This document shows positions 1 to 12,239 of a stretch of DNA of 64,000 bases, one piece after another. Numbering within the stretch: position 1 is the stretch's first letter; each line of letters opens with the position of its first letter. Made by a program: the position numbers and the translations under genes. The notes below the pieces were generated by a model. It saw only the letters and a program-made list of their open reading frames with translations, was not told the DNA's origin and searched no databases. The stretch spans positions 1,026,461 to 1,090,460 of the forward strand of contig VXBA01000387.1 of the NCBI GenBank assembly GCA_013399895.1. The letters run 5' to 3'. The stretch is from Serilophus lunatus. Taxonomy: Eukaryota > Chordata > Aves > Passeriformes > Eurylaimidae.

Positions 1-3000
1 TGAGAAAATTGTATAACCAGATTTTTCTTGTTTTCACAAAGAAATAACTGGGTGGAACCATAGACAGACTAAATCAGTGAAACTCTGTCGATGCCACTGT
101 TGCAATAATAAGATTATTATACACAGGGAGCACTTTGGCCCCGTGGTAATCACTGCAGTTTTTTTCTTAATCTGCCTCACTTTTGTTTTAAACACACCTT
201 TTCGGGTCTTTCAGGGACCCTGCTTGCAGGCTCCCTGGTGGGAAGATGTCCTGCTTTTTTGAAGTGTGAAAGTAGCTTCTTTCCCTGCACGCTTCTCTAT
301 TATTTGTAGCTTAACCCCTGGGAGATAGCACAGCTTCTCAGATCAGACCCAAAGGAAAGTATGTCATCAGGAGGAAAAATTATGCATATTTAAAATATCC
401 TACACCATTATTTTAGTATCTGCAAAAGGGTTAATGGCTTCCTCCTTGAATCCAATACTTCAATGCCTGTTTATAAAGGTTATCATAAATCTGCAACAAT
501 TAACAGTTTCTCACCCCACAGCAGCTTTGTCAATCTGTCCATGGCTCTTTCCCAATGAAACCTGCTTCAAACTCCATCTCTCCCTTAACAGCGCTCAGAA
601 TATCCAACAAATGAGGACAAAACAATGAATACAGTGGTGCTAGACACAGATAATGATTCCTCAAGTCCAGCACCTCTTTTAGACAGTAATTAGAACATGT
701 TTGTGGATGAAGAAGAAAGAACATGTCAGCCTCTCCTAGCCAGAGACTCTTATCCTTGGGAAATCGGCAATTATGGAAATTTCTCAGAAATGAGTTATGT
801 AGGTAACTATATCTGAGAGTCACTGTAGGTACCTTCTCTGGAAATTTGCCTAGAACAAATTTTCCTAGTGTTTTTATTAATTTAATTATTTAAACCTTCC
901 ACTCCAGGAATACTTCTTGATCTTCACAATGTCCTGAAACAGTTAGTTCAACATTTTGCCTACTGCTTTGGGAAGATTTCTCCTTTTCTACAGAGGAACT
1001 TCTACCTCTACTGCAGGCTGTCCCAAAGTAGCTGCTTTTCTGATGCCTGGCTAACTTTTCCTCCATTTGTTTCAGTGCATCCAGGACTGACCGTACACAT
1101 CCTGGATCTTTCAAATAGTACTGGTAGTTTTCAAGGACATGGCATTTTATTTGAGCTAAGTGGCATGCCCTCCATACACTGTGAAAGCTTTGGAAATAAT
1201 AATTGCTTTCTCAAAGTATGAAGCCAACCTAATGAAGCTTGGCTTGCTACGAATTTGTATCTTAGGCCTCCCATGCTCTCTCATTTCCACAACTCAGCCT
1301 CCTCCATAAGTTCCACTATGTCCAAAAGCCTGTGAGCTCTGTACTGTGTGCACCGTATGACACAAACATTGGCTGGTCTGTGGGTGCAGATTGGAGCTGC
1401 TATCCTGACTGAGCTTTGCCCACCACCCCCTCAGAAGGCAAATGCTTTGGTTTAATTTTTCTCTGCCAATTTTTTCACAACCACTGGAACTGCAAATATC
1501 ATTAAAACTTTTAAATGCGGCTGAAACCAACTGAGAGGTTAAAGAATGTCATGGGGGAGTGTAGACGGAAACGGGGGTAGCACGGAAGCAGGTGAGCAAA
1601 CAGATGTGGGTGGAATGTGTGAATGAATAAGCTGCGTTTTCTTTGGAAACAAGACCAAAACTGTAGCTCAAATCCAGGCAAAATGAAGATTTTCCTCAAT
1701 CCATTCTTTTCAACAGACCACTCAAAAATTGCAGCCAGTCTGAATGTTTATTGGATGCCCTTGCATGTGTGCAGGCTTCAGCTGCTGTGCAAGGAAAAGC
1801 AAGAAGAGGCAGAGCCCTAACCTTTTCTGAAGTCTGAGATGAGCCCCTTACATATGGTCCTACTAAAATCCTTCCATTCCCTTATATGTCTGCTGTGTCA
1901 GATGCATTCTCTCTCTCTATCCACTGACTTTTCCTTCAGAAGATAAAGAGCAGAGATGAAACTCCAGTGATAGCACATTTCTGTATCATGAAGGTCCACC
2001 CAGAGTGAGCAAGGAAATAACATACCCCTTTCTAAAGTTACCAACTATGCGGGATTCCCTATAAGCAAATTTCCATTTTTAATTCTTTGAGCGGGTCGAT
2101 ATTTGGGTGGGTCAGTAGGAAAAAAAAAGGGAGGTGAAGAATTTGATCCTGTCTGTTTGCCTAAAGGCAACACAAGATCCACTCCAAACAGAAACATACA
2201 AAATTGAAAGAAAAATGAGAGAGAAGGAAAGTAAAGAAACCTTGGGAGGGATACTTTTTCATAGTTACTACTAATTTTCAAGTTGAAAGGACTGCAGGAA
2301 AATAAAAATCACCATCAAGAGTGAAGATTTCTAGCCAAGATATTGAGAAGTCCCAGCTCCCATAATGCCCAGTGGTAAGATCACACACCTTCTCCCTCTC
2401 TGAAGTTCTGCTGTTCAAGATATTTCTTCAGGTTCTAAATATAAAAGCAATAAAAGCAGCTGATTATGATGGCAATAATGAATCAGGAGGATCCTTTTGC
2501 TCTAACACTGTGCTTGAGTACGGTAGGGAAAATTGTATTATTTCAACAGTGGTTCTGCCTGTATCCCAAATGTTCTTGCCACATTTTCTGCTATAGGTTT
2601 AAAGCAACAGCTTGCATCCTTTACAAGTTTCTCCTTCTCTCTCCTGCTTGCAAAATTACCACCAGAATCAGCAGGTCCCGCTTCAGATAATCTCTGCTTC
2701 TCCCTTCCTTCCTCTCAGCCTTTCTTATCCCCTCTATCAGAAAGTGTAAAACAATGGCCCTTTAGGTCAAAACCTTTTGTTTAAATCTCTGAAAGTTGAG
2801 ACTCAAAATGGATTTTAAAAAGGTCAGAGATCTAAGCTTCCAATTCTCTGTGAACATGAAAAGCCTGAATCCGCTCCAAGACTCCACTGAGCAGAAAGAC
2901 ACAAGGATGGGTAGAAATTTACATGGAACTGCTGTTCCTGAATCTGCTTTATTATTTTCCCCATCTTCCCCACCTACAGCCTCCATATAGAGGAGGCAAC

Positions 3001-3527
3001 TTACAAAAATCAGTAGTGAATGGGCAAATTCGAATTCTTCCTCTACATGCTGCACTCTCTAGTCTCTTTTTCTGTAGTGGCAACGCACAATACCCCACTG
3101 AGGTACCTGTCCTTAAAGACAGCTTAAGCTAAAGGGAAGGGGAGAGAGAAAGAAAAGAACCCCTGAAAATAAAAGATGGAATAAAAGAAAAAAGCAATAA
3201 AAAAAAAAGCTGGAATCATCAAACAGAGAAAATATTTCACAGACTTTAAAGGGTTCAAATCACAACTGTACCTGATTACCACGAAGTACATCACTCACTT
3301 TAAAACCAAATTTACCTACATAAACTTGGTGTTCTTTCCCTGTTTATTACTGTAAGTTATTGCTTTCTGAAATGCTGACTCATGAAACTCAGCTTATGGA
3401 AAATATTCTATATGTTAAGGCAGCAAATCCTCACACCATCTCAGCTGCTGCAGTTTGTGTCTTTCCTACTACAAGTTTCAGTCAGGACATAAAGCAAGGG
3501 ATTTGGTATCTGACTTTCTTATTCTTG
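1..3527. other. unique AT-rich non-coding DNA, no gene seen
   Basis: I see no exon, RNA gene or recognisable mobile element here. The open frames are all under 100 codons, overlap one another on both strands and show no family motif. Low-complexity content is limited to short A-rich runs near 3170-3210. The stretch could be intergenic or intronic. Confidence 0.6.
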
Positions 3528-3625
3528 CTTCTAACACTGATGATTTATGTGATACTGGGCACAATGCACTAAATTATACTTCACCTTTATCTACCTAGTT
3601 GTCTATAAAATCAGAATTGAGCACC
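3528..3625 (+). repeat. possible ancient MIR/L2-type repeat remnant
   Basis: The order of short blocks resembles a MIR-type core read on the plus strand: a TGATTTATGTGA segment, then CTGGGCA, then a pyrimidine-rich part, then TCTATAAAATCAGAAT. In MIR this corresponds to 'GTGTGACCTTGGGCAAG ... CATCTGTAAAATGG'. Divergence is high, as expected for a pre-amniote repeat in a bird. A chance resemblance is possible, and L2 or L3 tails share the same motif order. Confidence 0.35.
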
Positions 3626-4174
3626 TGGGATTCTCAAAAACAAACATTAAGACATACTGAACTGCTTCCCTCAAAATGTAAGGTTTTTATTTTTTTTTTC
3701 CTTAATTGTAGTGCATACAAGTTGGGATTTTATTTCTAAAAAACATGTGAAATGGAAACTCAGCTTCCTATACAGTCCTGTTTCTAACAGGTGAAGCTGT
3801 ATAGGAGGTCCAAATATCATCATGCAGAATCAGACATAGGGAGAAGAAGAAATTTCAAACCTGAAATGCTGTCCTCAACAGAGGAGTTGTCAGGTCTGAA
3901 CAGTTAATGTTGTCAAAAGCACTTTGAAAGAATCTCAGGAGAAGGGTGTAAAAAAGTGTACAGTGGTTGTTATTTGCTTTCTGAAAACTAAATATCGCCT
4001 TTTAAAGGCCAGAAATGCACGAGTCCAGAAGGGTTTAGGCACAATGAAGGAGTCTCTTTTAGCCAAGCCCAAACAAACCGGAACAGGAGAGAACTACTAT
4101 TTACATCTGCTTTGCAATTAAGCAACACTACAAACATAATACTACAGCTCCCCTTAGCTCAGTGCTGAAGCTCG

Positions 4175-4291
4175 TGATCCCCATCCTGCATGGGTCTTCT
4201 GCACATACTTAACTTGGGTTTCATTGAGTTCAAAGGGATTACTCATGCATGTAATGTTATTCATACGAGTGAGTGCTCACTGGATCCAGGG
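4175..4291. repeat. ancient sauropsid dyad-type interspersed repeat
   Basis: The segment reads TGATCCCCATCCTGCA, then CACATACTTAACTTGGG, then a central ATTGAGTTCAAAGGGATTACTC, and closes with GAGTGCTCACTGGATCCAGGG. This pattern has an imperfect dyad around a 'CATTGA...TCAATGGG ... TACTCA' centre and GATCC-containing outer ends. It recurs in turtle, crocodile and bird DNA as an old interspersed repeat. I recognise the pattern but cannot assign a family name. It has no coding capacity. Confidence 0.5.
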
Positions 4292-5504
4292 GGGAAAAAA
4301 ACAACCCTTTTCAAAGATTCAGAATATTCAGCAGCCTTTATTATTAATTATTGCTCTGATTTACTTTTCATTTAATATCATGCTGCATTTCTTCTTCATA
4401 TTTTATAAACATGCACACAGAGATCAGCATCTGCTGTTACGGATTTCAGCAGGAGCAAACCCAATACAGTATCACAAGAAAGACCCTTCTTAATTTTGCT
4501 TCTGGATTAACAAAACCTATGAAGCCCTACAAATCACACCTGACAGAGACCTTCTAAGTGATTTTAGTCACCAGAGTTCTGGATCAGGTATGGCTGGGAA
4601 ATGTATTTTCCAATATATTCAGATAAAGAAAAAGAAAGATTGAAAAAGTAGATTTTTAGTTGGATTGAGTCTATGGGAAACATCAATTTTTCACTGAAAA
4701 TCAAAATACTTTTTTTTTTCAAAATCTTGATTTTCTACTCCACCTTCCCCTTTTAATTTATCAACGCTAAATCAGTATTTTCAGGGGAAAAAAAGTCTTT
4801 TAAAAAAACTTAGAAAGGTCAAAAACCTAATTTCTCCCAAATACAGCTCTGATAGAACATATTTACTAATCCATATTTGGAGACAACTCACAAATAATTC
4901 TTAATTTCTGAGGTTCTTTCCTCACCCTTTTTGACTGAGGTTTTTTCTGCTAGAAACCTGTCAAAATTAGACCTACCTCACTTATGCTCCATGAGTGCTC
5001 ACTGTATCTTCAAGCATGCCTTGATGCTCTGCCACATCTGTGGTCCTACATATTTTAGGAATAATAAACCATTGGGTTTGGAGGGGGGTAAGAGCTACTA
5101 TCTGTAATGGATATTCTCAAATGAGCCATCTTTCAGAAATGTGGGAAAATGTTATTTGCTGTGACAAATTTATTTGGTGGCACAGTCAGGCTGAAAACCT
5201 ACACTCCTTTAGTGCTTGGAACATGCGGGTGGGATGACCCACCTTATAACTGACAGGGAGTTCATCTTCCCTGTGGAAATGGAGTTAGGGTTGCTGTCTC
5301 CTCCTAGAGAGCAATCCTGATAGAGAATCCTGTATGTCCTTTATCCAAATTTGGCTGGACAAATCATGTTCTACGCAAGAAACATCACCAGGGTTGTGTG
5401 CTGGATGCTTTCCCAAGGGAAAATGTGATGCTTTTCATTAACCATACAGAGAAAGCAGAGACCTCCAACACTAGGGTGCAAACACCCTTTCCTGATCCTC
5501 CTTG

Positions 5505-5590
5505 AAAGGTTGAGTGATTTGCTCAGGTCACGCAGTAAGACAATGGAAGCCTACATCTTCTGAATCCCATCTCAGTGCCTTCTCCTCAGC
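5505..5590 (-). repeat. ancient MIR/L3-type 3' tail remnant
   Basis: The run AGGTTGAGTGATTTGCTCAGGTCACGCAGTAAG, split here by its motifs, matches the diagnostic 'GTTAAGTGACTTGCCCAAGGTCACACAGCAAG' tail of MIR/L3-type elements. It is followed by the expected 'GAACCCAGRTCTCCTGA...CCCA..CCAGTGCT'-like segment (ACATCTTCTGAATCCCATCTCAGTGCC, read piecewise). The orientation is antisense to the MIR core. The copy is highly diverged and non-coding, so its main use is as evidence of long-undisturbed sequence. Confidence 0.6.
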
Positions 5591-5734
5591 TTTATCCTCT
5601 TCCCTTTGTTTTAGCTGATGCCCTCTAAACTGACAAGCCCAACTTCCAGAGCCCTCCTGGCCCCGTCTGTCATCCCAACTGAAAGAAACTCCATTCAGGC
5701 TGTCCAACTTGGGCCAGCCCGAGCAAGCAGAGCT

Positions 5735-6055
5735 CACAGATGGTTAAATGCATTTGACATTTCACTGCAGGGCCTGCAGCAGAAAACCTTGCCTGCTGTA
5801 TTTGGAGCCCTGGATAGTAGCGAATCAAGACTCGTGGCTCCAGCGCTGTGTGTGCACACTCTGCTGTGAGTTAATATTATTGGCTCGCCCCTCAATCATG
5901 CCTTTTCCAGCTAGCTGCTCCTGTCAAAGCACATCTCATTAGGCCTGAAGGCTCAATGAAATGGAAATTCATGTTTAAATTTAAAAACAACATATTGACC
6001 CTGGGAGCCAGTGATGTCTACATTTTTAATAACTTACTGAGAATAAAAGGAGTGT
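5735..6055. promoter_or_regulatory. candidate conserved non-coding element (5.8-6.05 kb)
   Basis: This repeat-free block mixes balanced composition with AT-rich motif clusters of the kind seen in developmental enhancers. Visible motifs are TTAAATGCATTTGACA near 5743, AGTTAATATTATTGGC near 5869, TGTCAAAG near 5925, and a dense run with TGGAAATTCATG and TTTAAATTTAAA near 5961-5985. TTGGC/GCCAA and TAAT cores repeat. A G-rich stretch follows immediately. Conservation was not measured. The call rests on texture and motif density only and could be wrong. Confidence 0.3.
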
Positions 6056-6066
6056 ATGTGTGTGGA

Positions 6067-6084
6067 GGGAGGGGGAGGGCTGGG
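6067..6084 (+). other. predicted G-quadruplex motif
   Basis: Four guanine runs (GGG, GGGGG, GGG, GGG) are separated by loops of one or two bases (A, A, CT), so the tract fits the G3+N1-7 rule with very short loops. It lies just after a candidate regulatory block, within a purine-rich GT/GA stretch from 6050 to 6125. Folding in cells is inference. Confidence 0.6.
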
Positions 6085-6239
6085 TGGCAGGAGAAAGAGG
6101 GAACATAGAAGTGGAGGGAGGACAAGCAGACAGGGCAAATAGCTAGCCAAGGTCTCTGCTCCTCTCCACTTCCCTCCAGCTCCATTCTCACTTTTTTTCT
6201 CCCTCTTGCTGCATAGAGAAGAGCTCAGGCTTCACTTAA

Positions 6240-6880
6240 AAGGATCTCATAGCCTCGGGAGAAGAGCATGTTCTTAATCTGACACTAAAACAACGAGGGA
6301 GGAGAAGAGCACTGTCTGATGCAGCCTGTCTGCACACATACGTGTATACATTTCCATGGGCACATGCACACACGTGTGAACCCTGGTCCCTATGCCCAGA
6401 GCACCCCAGTGAGCTGTGTTTCGTTTTTGCAGAGGAGTAGAGTGCTGCAGAGCGCGAGTAAACATGGAGCCTTTTGGAGGAGGACGTGAAGACAGCTATA
6501 CTGCATGTGACTTGCCATGTGGCACAACTGCAGCCCCAGCCCCCTACGCCTCGCTCTGACATCATTCCCAGAGAGGCACGTACAGCTCACGCCGGTTAGG
6601 TAACCAGAGAGCGAGGAAGAGACAGCATGTTTTATCCTGTGTGATGATTAGAGGAGGAGTGGTGCTCGTTCTTCTAGGCTTTGCGTTCCCTGGTGCAGCC
6701 AGGGAGCCGGGGATGGGGAGGCAGAGGTGGGAGGTCCTCTCATTGTGTGATCACTGTGGCCCCCATAGCAGTGTATTTTTATTTTTTTTTTTTTTGAAAA
6801 CGAGCGATCTGAAAACGTCATCTTGGCTGGCATCCAGCTCGGGGAATCACACGCTCTTTGGATAAACCTGCTCTGACTGC
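6240..6880. other. CpG-enriched, locally GC-richer block
   Basis: CpG dinucleotides are far denser here than in the surrounding few kilobases; I count roughly 25 in about 640 bases, many in short clusters such as AGCGCGAG, TACGCCTCGC and CACGCCGG. It also holds the 8-base palindrome ACACGTGT near 6371, a T-run at 6780-6795, and TGACATCATT near 6556. It is too short and too moderate to be a standard CpG island. It might be a weak promoter, an enhancer or an old untemplated GC-rich remnant. No start codon context or splice site makes an exon convincing. Confidence 0.35.
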
Positions 6881-9058
6881 TTCGTCCCTAGGCAGAGTTG
6901 GGTTGCTGAGTTGCTGCACTATAGCAGGGGTCTCCTGGTGTAAGCTACATTTTAACAGGAGAGTAGACTCAAAATTACTAATGTCTGGGGAGAGTAGAGA
7001 AAGACGAATTTGCAGTTGAGTTTTAGAACTTTGGATGGAATTGCTACAGATGAGCAAAGGATGCCTCTCAAACTAAGGAGAGCTGGGATCACTCTCAAAA
7101 GAACTCATTTATTTCTACTATGCTCCCTTCACTTTCTCAACACTGTATTCCAAGAATACTGACCAATCCTCTGGTGATGTCCCTGGTCTTTAACTCAGTC
7201 ATAGTCATCTATCTGACTCAGAGGGATGTGCTTGTCAGTGTACCAAGTATGTGAACAGCACAGGACCGAAGACTTCCTGACCTACATTCCCATTCAAAGC
7301 TGTCCACTACAATTCAAACTAGTTCTAAACGTTCTAGGCACATGATTTCTTTAGGTTTTCCTCACTTTTAACCTAAGATCTCCTATGTTTTGCCACTAAT
7401 CCCTCTGTTGTCCTGAAAATTATCCTATCCTTATTTCCAGACTGCTTGTAATCATTTAGCCCTCAGTTCTGGACCTTGTTTACCATCCTCATTTCTTAGC
7501 CTTTGACCACTTTGATAATCTCTCCATCATTCTTCATTTTTACACTGGTAGTTTTTGTTTCATGCTGTTGCAATTTTCCAGACACATTTAAAGATTGTGT
7601 TCAAAGAGTTTAAGGACAGATTTCTCTATCTCACCTTTCTGACATCATGCACCACAATTTCCACTAATTTACTGAACACCTTGCTCTTGGCTAAAGCATC
7701 TTTTCTAGGAAGGCATCCAAATGTTGATTTGAAAACTTCAAGCAATGAAAAATTCACCCATTTGAGGTTATGACAAAGTTCAATTACACTGACTGATTAC
7801 AAAAAACCCATGCCTTACTTATCATTTTTGTCTTGCTTCCTTTCACAGGTGTTAGTCCTCGGTGTCATTTGCCCCGATAAGCTAGAGAAATTTTGTTGCT
7901 CATATCATCTAAACTATGGCACACTTAAGCACTTCTCATCTTCTGCAAGCTTGCTCCATCTGCCTCACCTTCTCCTTTGTGGCTCGATGAGTGATTCTCC
8001 ATCCTTATCACCTTCTCCCTGATGTCCCAGACGCCACTACAAGCCCTCACTTGTCACCCTTCCCCCAGGTGCTCTGACGAAGTGGAGTTCACATAGGTAA
8101 GTACCTATGGTGGCATTTAAGACTGCTGTGTGGGAACTGGTGCTCCTCTTTGCAGGTCAGATACCAGATCCCTTGCAGCCCTTTCAGTCAGGAGCCTGCA
8201 TACCTCACCAAAAGGCTACAGACGTCCTGGGAGCTCCTTCCACAAACAGAAAGAGAGGGAGGGGACAGAAAATCTGCAGGGGTCACATGCAAAAGCTATT
8301 GAATACCCTTTGGGTTTCTATTTCATTTATTTATTAAGTAAGACGAGGTGCAAAAAAAGGGACGGAGGCACATTGTTTCTCAATTTGTGTCTATTATCTA
8401 TTGAAATTTGACATAATGTCTCCACAGTTCTCCTTAATATTCCACTGTATATAGAATGTGACTAGCTCTACCATCTAATGTGACAGTTTAGGAAGATTAA
8501 AAAGAAAAGCTAAACTAGCAGTAGTTGGAGATGAGGAAAAGTAGCACATTTATGAATAATTTCAGCTGAATTCTAACAACATTGCATTCCCTGGACAGGA
8601 CACATTTATTATCTTATTCACCATGACTACTGCAACATTAGTGATTTGTTACTGAATCAATTATTAATTCATATGAGTGAATAAGGCTCTGTCACTTAAC
8701 TCTTCAGCTGGCCATGCCCATGGTACACTTATTGTGATTTTTAACTCTTTCTTTCTCTCCCCTTATCTTTACCTTCCCTGAAGATCCACAGTGAAACAAA
8801 ATAGTGCTTTACATTTCGGAAGTCCATGACAAAACCCACTTGTTTTCCTTTTATTTGTGAGACTCTGCCCTGTAAAGCTCCTCTTTTGACACACCAGCTA
8901 AGAGTCAACTGCTTGTATAAGGACTTGATCTGTGAAAGAAACTGGTTAAAAAGATCAGTCAAACAAGAAAATGTTTCCTCAAGATCTTCTTATATTCCCA
9001 CGACTATAGTTGCAGGAGGAAGGTTTTTAAATGATTTTGTCACTACGATATAAAGCGT
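6881..9058. other. unique non-coding DNA, no gene seen
   Basis: No repeat or exon is recognised. Open frames up to 93 codons (for example 8130-8411) overlap in several frames and lack motifs. The T-rich part from 7370 to 7560 is of low information content. Confidence 0.5.
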
Positions 9059-9099
9059 GCTGCAATAAAACCTGCAGACGGCAGGTTTTATGCTGCAAT
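9059..9099. repeat. perfect 11-bp hairpin flanked by 8-bp direct repeats
   Basis: Arms 9065-9075 (ATAAAACCTGC) and 9081-9091 (GCAGGTTTTAT) are exact reverse complements around a 5-base loop, AGACG. The hairpin is bracketed by two copies of GCTGCAAT, at 9059-9066 and 9092-9099, the first overlapping the stem by two bases. It does not look like a bacterial-type terminator and there is no gene next to it. Possible origins are a tiny palindromic insertion, template-switch mutagenesis, or a hairpin within an unannotated transcript. Confidence 0.75.
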
Positions 9100-9127
9100 C
9101 TTCCAATACAGGAACAGAGAAGATCAT

Positions 9128-9230
9128 GGACTCAATCAAGGCCACCCAACTAAGTAGAAGCAAAGATATGAGAAACCAGACCATCTGATCTCATGTTTCC
9201 AGTTTGTACCATTCTATCTGTCAGCTAGTT
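9128..9230 (-). repeat. ancient MIR/L3-type 3' tail remnant
   Basis: TCAAGGCCACCCAACTAAGTAG corresponds to the 'CAAGGTCACACAGCTAGTAAGTGG' tail of MIR/L3-type elements, here shown in parts. Downstream, ACCAGACCATCTGATCTCATG and CCATTCTATCTGTCAGCTAG fit the order 'ACCCAGGTCTCCTGA ... GTGCTCTATCCACTAG'. The orientation is antisense to a MIR core. The copy is heavily diverged and non-coding. Confidence 0.55.
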
Positions 9231-12200
9231 ATAGAACCGGGCAACAGATTTGCAGAGATAAACTGTTATCAAGGCTCCATCAAAGACTTTCTGCCATGGG
9301 CCATGTCAAACACATCTGAATTTTGTCGCCCCTGTGCTTTGAGAGAAGACACTAGAAAGAAAAGGGAATATACTAAAATCTTCACAATATCTATTGCAAG
9401 CTATTGAAATGACAGTCATTAACTTACTCTTTGTCATGTGCAGTCCACAACCTACCTCTCAAAGGCCATTAGGCAGAAGGTAAAAACAAACATTTTAAAG
9501 TAACTATTGTCAATGAAATATATTGTGACTAGTCACTAAGCTCTGCTTAAACTCTATGAGTATGGTGATGGAAGAAGGTGATATAAAGGCCAGGAGTCCT
9601 TTTTATCTCAAATTTTCCTGTGGAGAATTTGCTCCAGTAGAGCAAATTGTAAGCAGCTCATCTCTGCCTCATGAAGGCAAGATTCACCCTTAGATGCATT
9701 CCTGTTCCTCCAGATCTCACCGTGTCACCTCAGGGTGACAGCCACTCCTTAGTGTTGACCAAAATTTTGACTTTTGTATGAGTGAATGATGCAAGTGTAG
9801 CCACCAGTCCATTCCAACAAGCAGCAATGTCTAGCCCTAAGGAAAGGAAAAGATTGCAGCATCCCATGTATATCCTTGGATCTCTCAGGAGGCTTGAGTC
9901 TATTCCTGATCATCATTCAACATCACTGTTTTCAAAGAGTGCTTTAAATGATGTGCATAGTTACCAAGCACTTCATATGGACCCCATAGCAAGACAGCTC
10001 CTGAAACTTGCTACTTTTGTTTGATAGGAAAGTGCTTTTCACCTCCCAGTCCTTCACTCAGCCCTTCTCAGTCTCTCTCCAAAAAGTTTCAGCAGAAGTG
10101 ATTAAGTTTCAAGACAAGTAAAAAATGGCTTAGTGTTAAGCGTAAGATCTCTCAAAGTTTACTAGAAATTGTTTTGCAGAATGTAGAAAAATGTTAGTTT
10201 ATGTGTCATATCATACCTTTGAAGAACATCGACATAAGCCATCGTTCAGCTGTGATGGCTGAAATTGAAGGGCCTTCCAATATCTATCCTAGGGGAACTT
10301 TGTCTCTAACTAGTAACATCCTGGCATCCTTTGGATTAGCAGAATTACCTGGTAACATAGGCCAGTATAAAGCTGGGAAGATAACACTAAAATCAACAGA
10401 GATCTTCCAATTGACTTTACTGCTGCTTTCAGGGCATGTGACTCACATCCTTACTACCAAACTGCATTTATCTCAGTGCAGTGTTTATCAAGAGTCAGTA
10501 CAAAACCCCAAGAGCCAGGTTTTCCTTTATAGTACCAACATGAAAAAATTCCTCAAATTATGCTTTGTAGCTCTTTAACGAGAAAACAGAGAAGCAAGAT
10601 AACATTTTTAGGGAGGTGATTCTACACCACGCTTACTCACACCTGTCAGGTTGCTCCTTTCAGGGTTATCACCTGATGTAAAGGTTTCTACTGCCATAAA
10701 AGAACTAAAGGCGTATAACTTACAAAGAAAGTCTCTCTTCCTATATCCTCTTTTGAACTGTCCAAGCTGTGACCACCACAAGAACTAGAGTAAATACCCT
10801 AAATGATGGCAGGTCAATTAGAGGATTGAAATCATGTCCAATTTCATAATCTGAAGCGTTATAAGTAACACAGAAAGGATTTGTCTACACCCACAAGAGT
10901 AAATATTTGATTTTTATCTTGACATTGTCCTTTCAAGGAAAGTCATAGAGGGGAACAGAGAGAGATTATAAAGAGAATTCTAATGCATTGAAAAGCCAGT
11001 GCTTTATGGATAACAATTGGGTTCCACAGTGAGGAGGATGTCAGCAAGTCCCTGTAACTGTCAGAGAGACGGACCAGTCAAGACAATATGACCCATTCTG
11101 TCTAATAGGAGGAGTTAAAAAGGCTTTGATTAATTACGCTTTGTGGCATCAATCTTCTCATACTTCACAACCAATACTTCTGCCCCACACATCGTGCAGT
11201 CACACAAGGTGGTACACAGATTGACATCCAAATGCAAACGAAAACACACATTGCACTGCTTGATTTGCTCAGAGAAGGATCGTATTTGAGATAGTCATTT
11301 GAAGAGGTCAGTAATAGAATAAAGAATGATCAACCCTCTACTGTCCTACTACAGCCAAACCAGGTCAAGATCTGTCTATTTTGTCAATTTTCTGTTGTTT
11401 TTTCCCCCACACCTACCTCAATATTCTCTAATATTCAAATTATCTCTTGGTTTGACAAGGAAAAGGAGATTTTAATTTTCAAAGTACGTTGCAAGAATTT
11501 TATTCCATGCTTCCATAGTCCATACTGAGATTCACCTCTCAGTTTTCCACAATTCTCATTATAATTAAAGTGTCTGTGAAAGGTGAGCAAAGTCTCTGCA
11601 TTAGATGAACTGTCTTGACATGGACTCAGAAAACATAGCTACTCATGGAAAATGTTTGTTTATAAAAGCCTAAAAGGACAAAAAAGAAAAAGAAATCCTC
11701 TATCATTTAAGCCTGTCCATAAATCTCAGTAAGACTGCAAAGTTGCAGCTTGCTTGGTATATTTTATAGACAGAGATCTTGCTGACTTAGCTGACACTAG
11801 CCAGGAGGCGGGGAAGGCAGGAAAGTTGAGATTTGGGGTGGGTAAACATTCCCATCCATCAAGTGATTGGATTTGCAACTAAAGCTGTGAAAGCCACATC
11901 AGATTAATGTTGCCAGGGCAGGAATGATGTGAAAATCATACGTCTTTAATTCATGTGATGGTAGGGACAGGGAATATACATGTAGGGCCAGGGCTGCTGT
12001 GGACCCTCTGTACATTCAGGCCAACGTGCAGGAAAAAAGTCTCTCCCACAGATCCACACTATGTATAATACTGGAGCATCTCCTCGGCTCTTTGCACTTG
12101 GTGCGGAGCAGGGAGGGGAGGGTGGAGGACAGGGTCCAACAACCAGCCCTGCAATTTCCCTTCAGCTTCCATCTCTTTTGTTCAGAACAAGATGCCCCAA

Positions 12201-12239
12201 TTGTGCTGAACCATGTGAAAAAAAAAAAAAAAAAAAGCC
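9231..12239. other. unique non-coding DNA, mostly featureless
   Basis: The longest open frame is 125 codons at 10201-10578 (+). It has no recognisable motif, no signal peptide and no flanking splice structure, and reads as chance. The part from 10618 to 10700 (TCTACACCACGCTTACTCAC, then GGGTTATCACCTGATGTAAAGG) faintly resembles the same sauropsid dyad repeat type as the copy near 4.2 kb. A pure A-run of about 19 bases lies at 12218-12236 and is not preceded by a polyadenylation signal or by anything resembling an mRNA copy. Confidence 0.45.

Noticed and set aside
693..728. Two p53-type half sites (GAACATGTTT and GAACATGTCA)
   Set aside because: The 16-base spacer exceeds that of functional pairs and the second half site has a mismatch.
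10201..10578. 125-codon frame, plus strand
   Set aside because: No recognisable motif and no codon-usage signal; a chance frame.
12061..12236. Possible processed pseudogene ending in an A-run
   Set aside because: No AATAAA before the A-run, no recognisable mRNA sequence upstream and no target duplication found.
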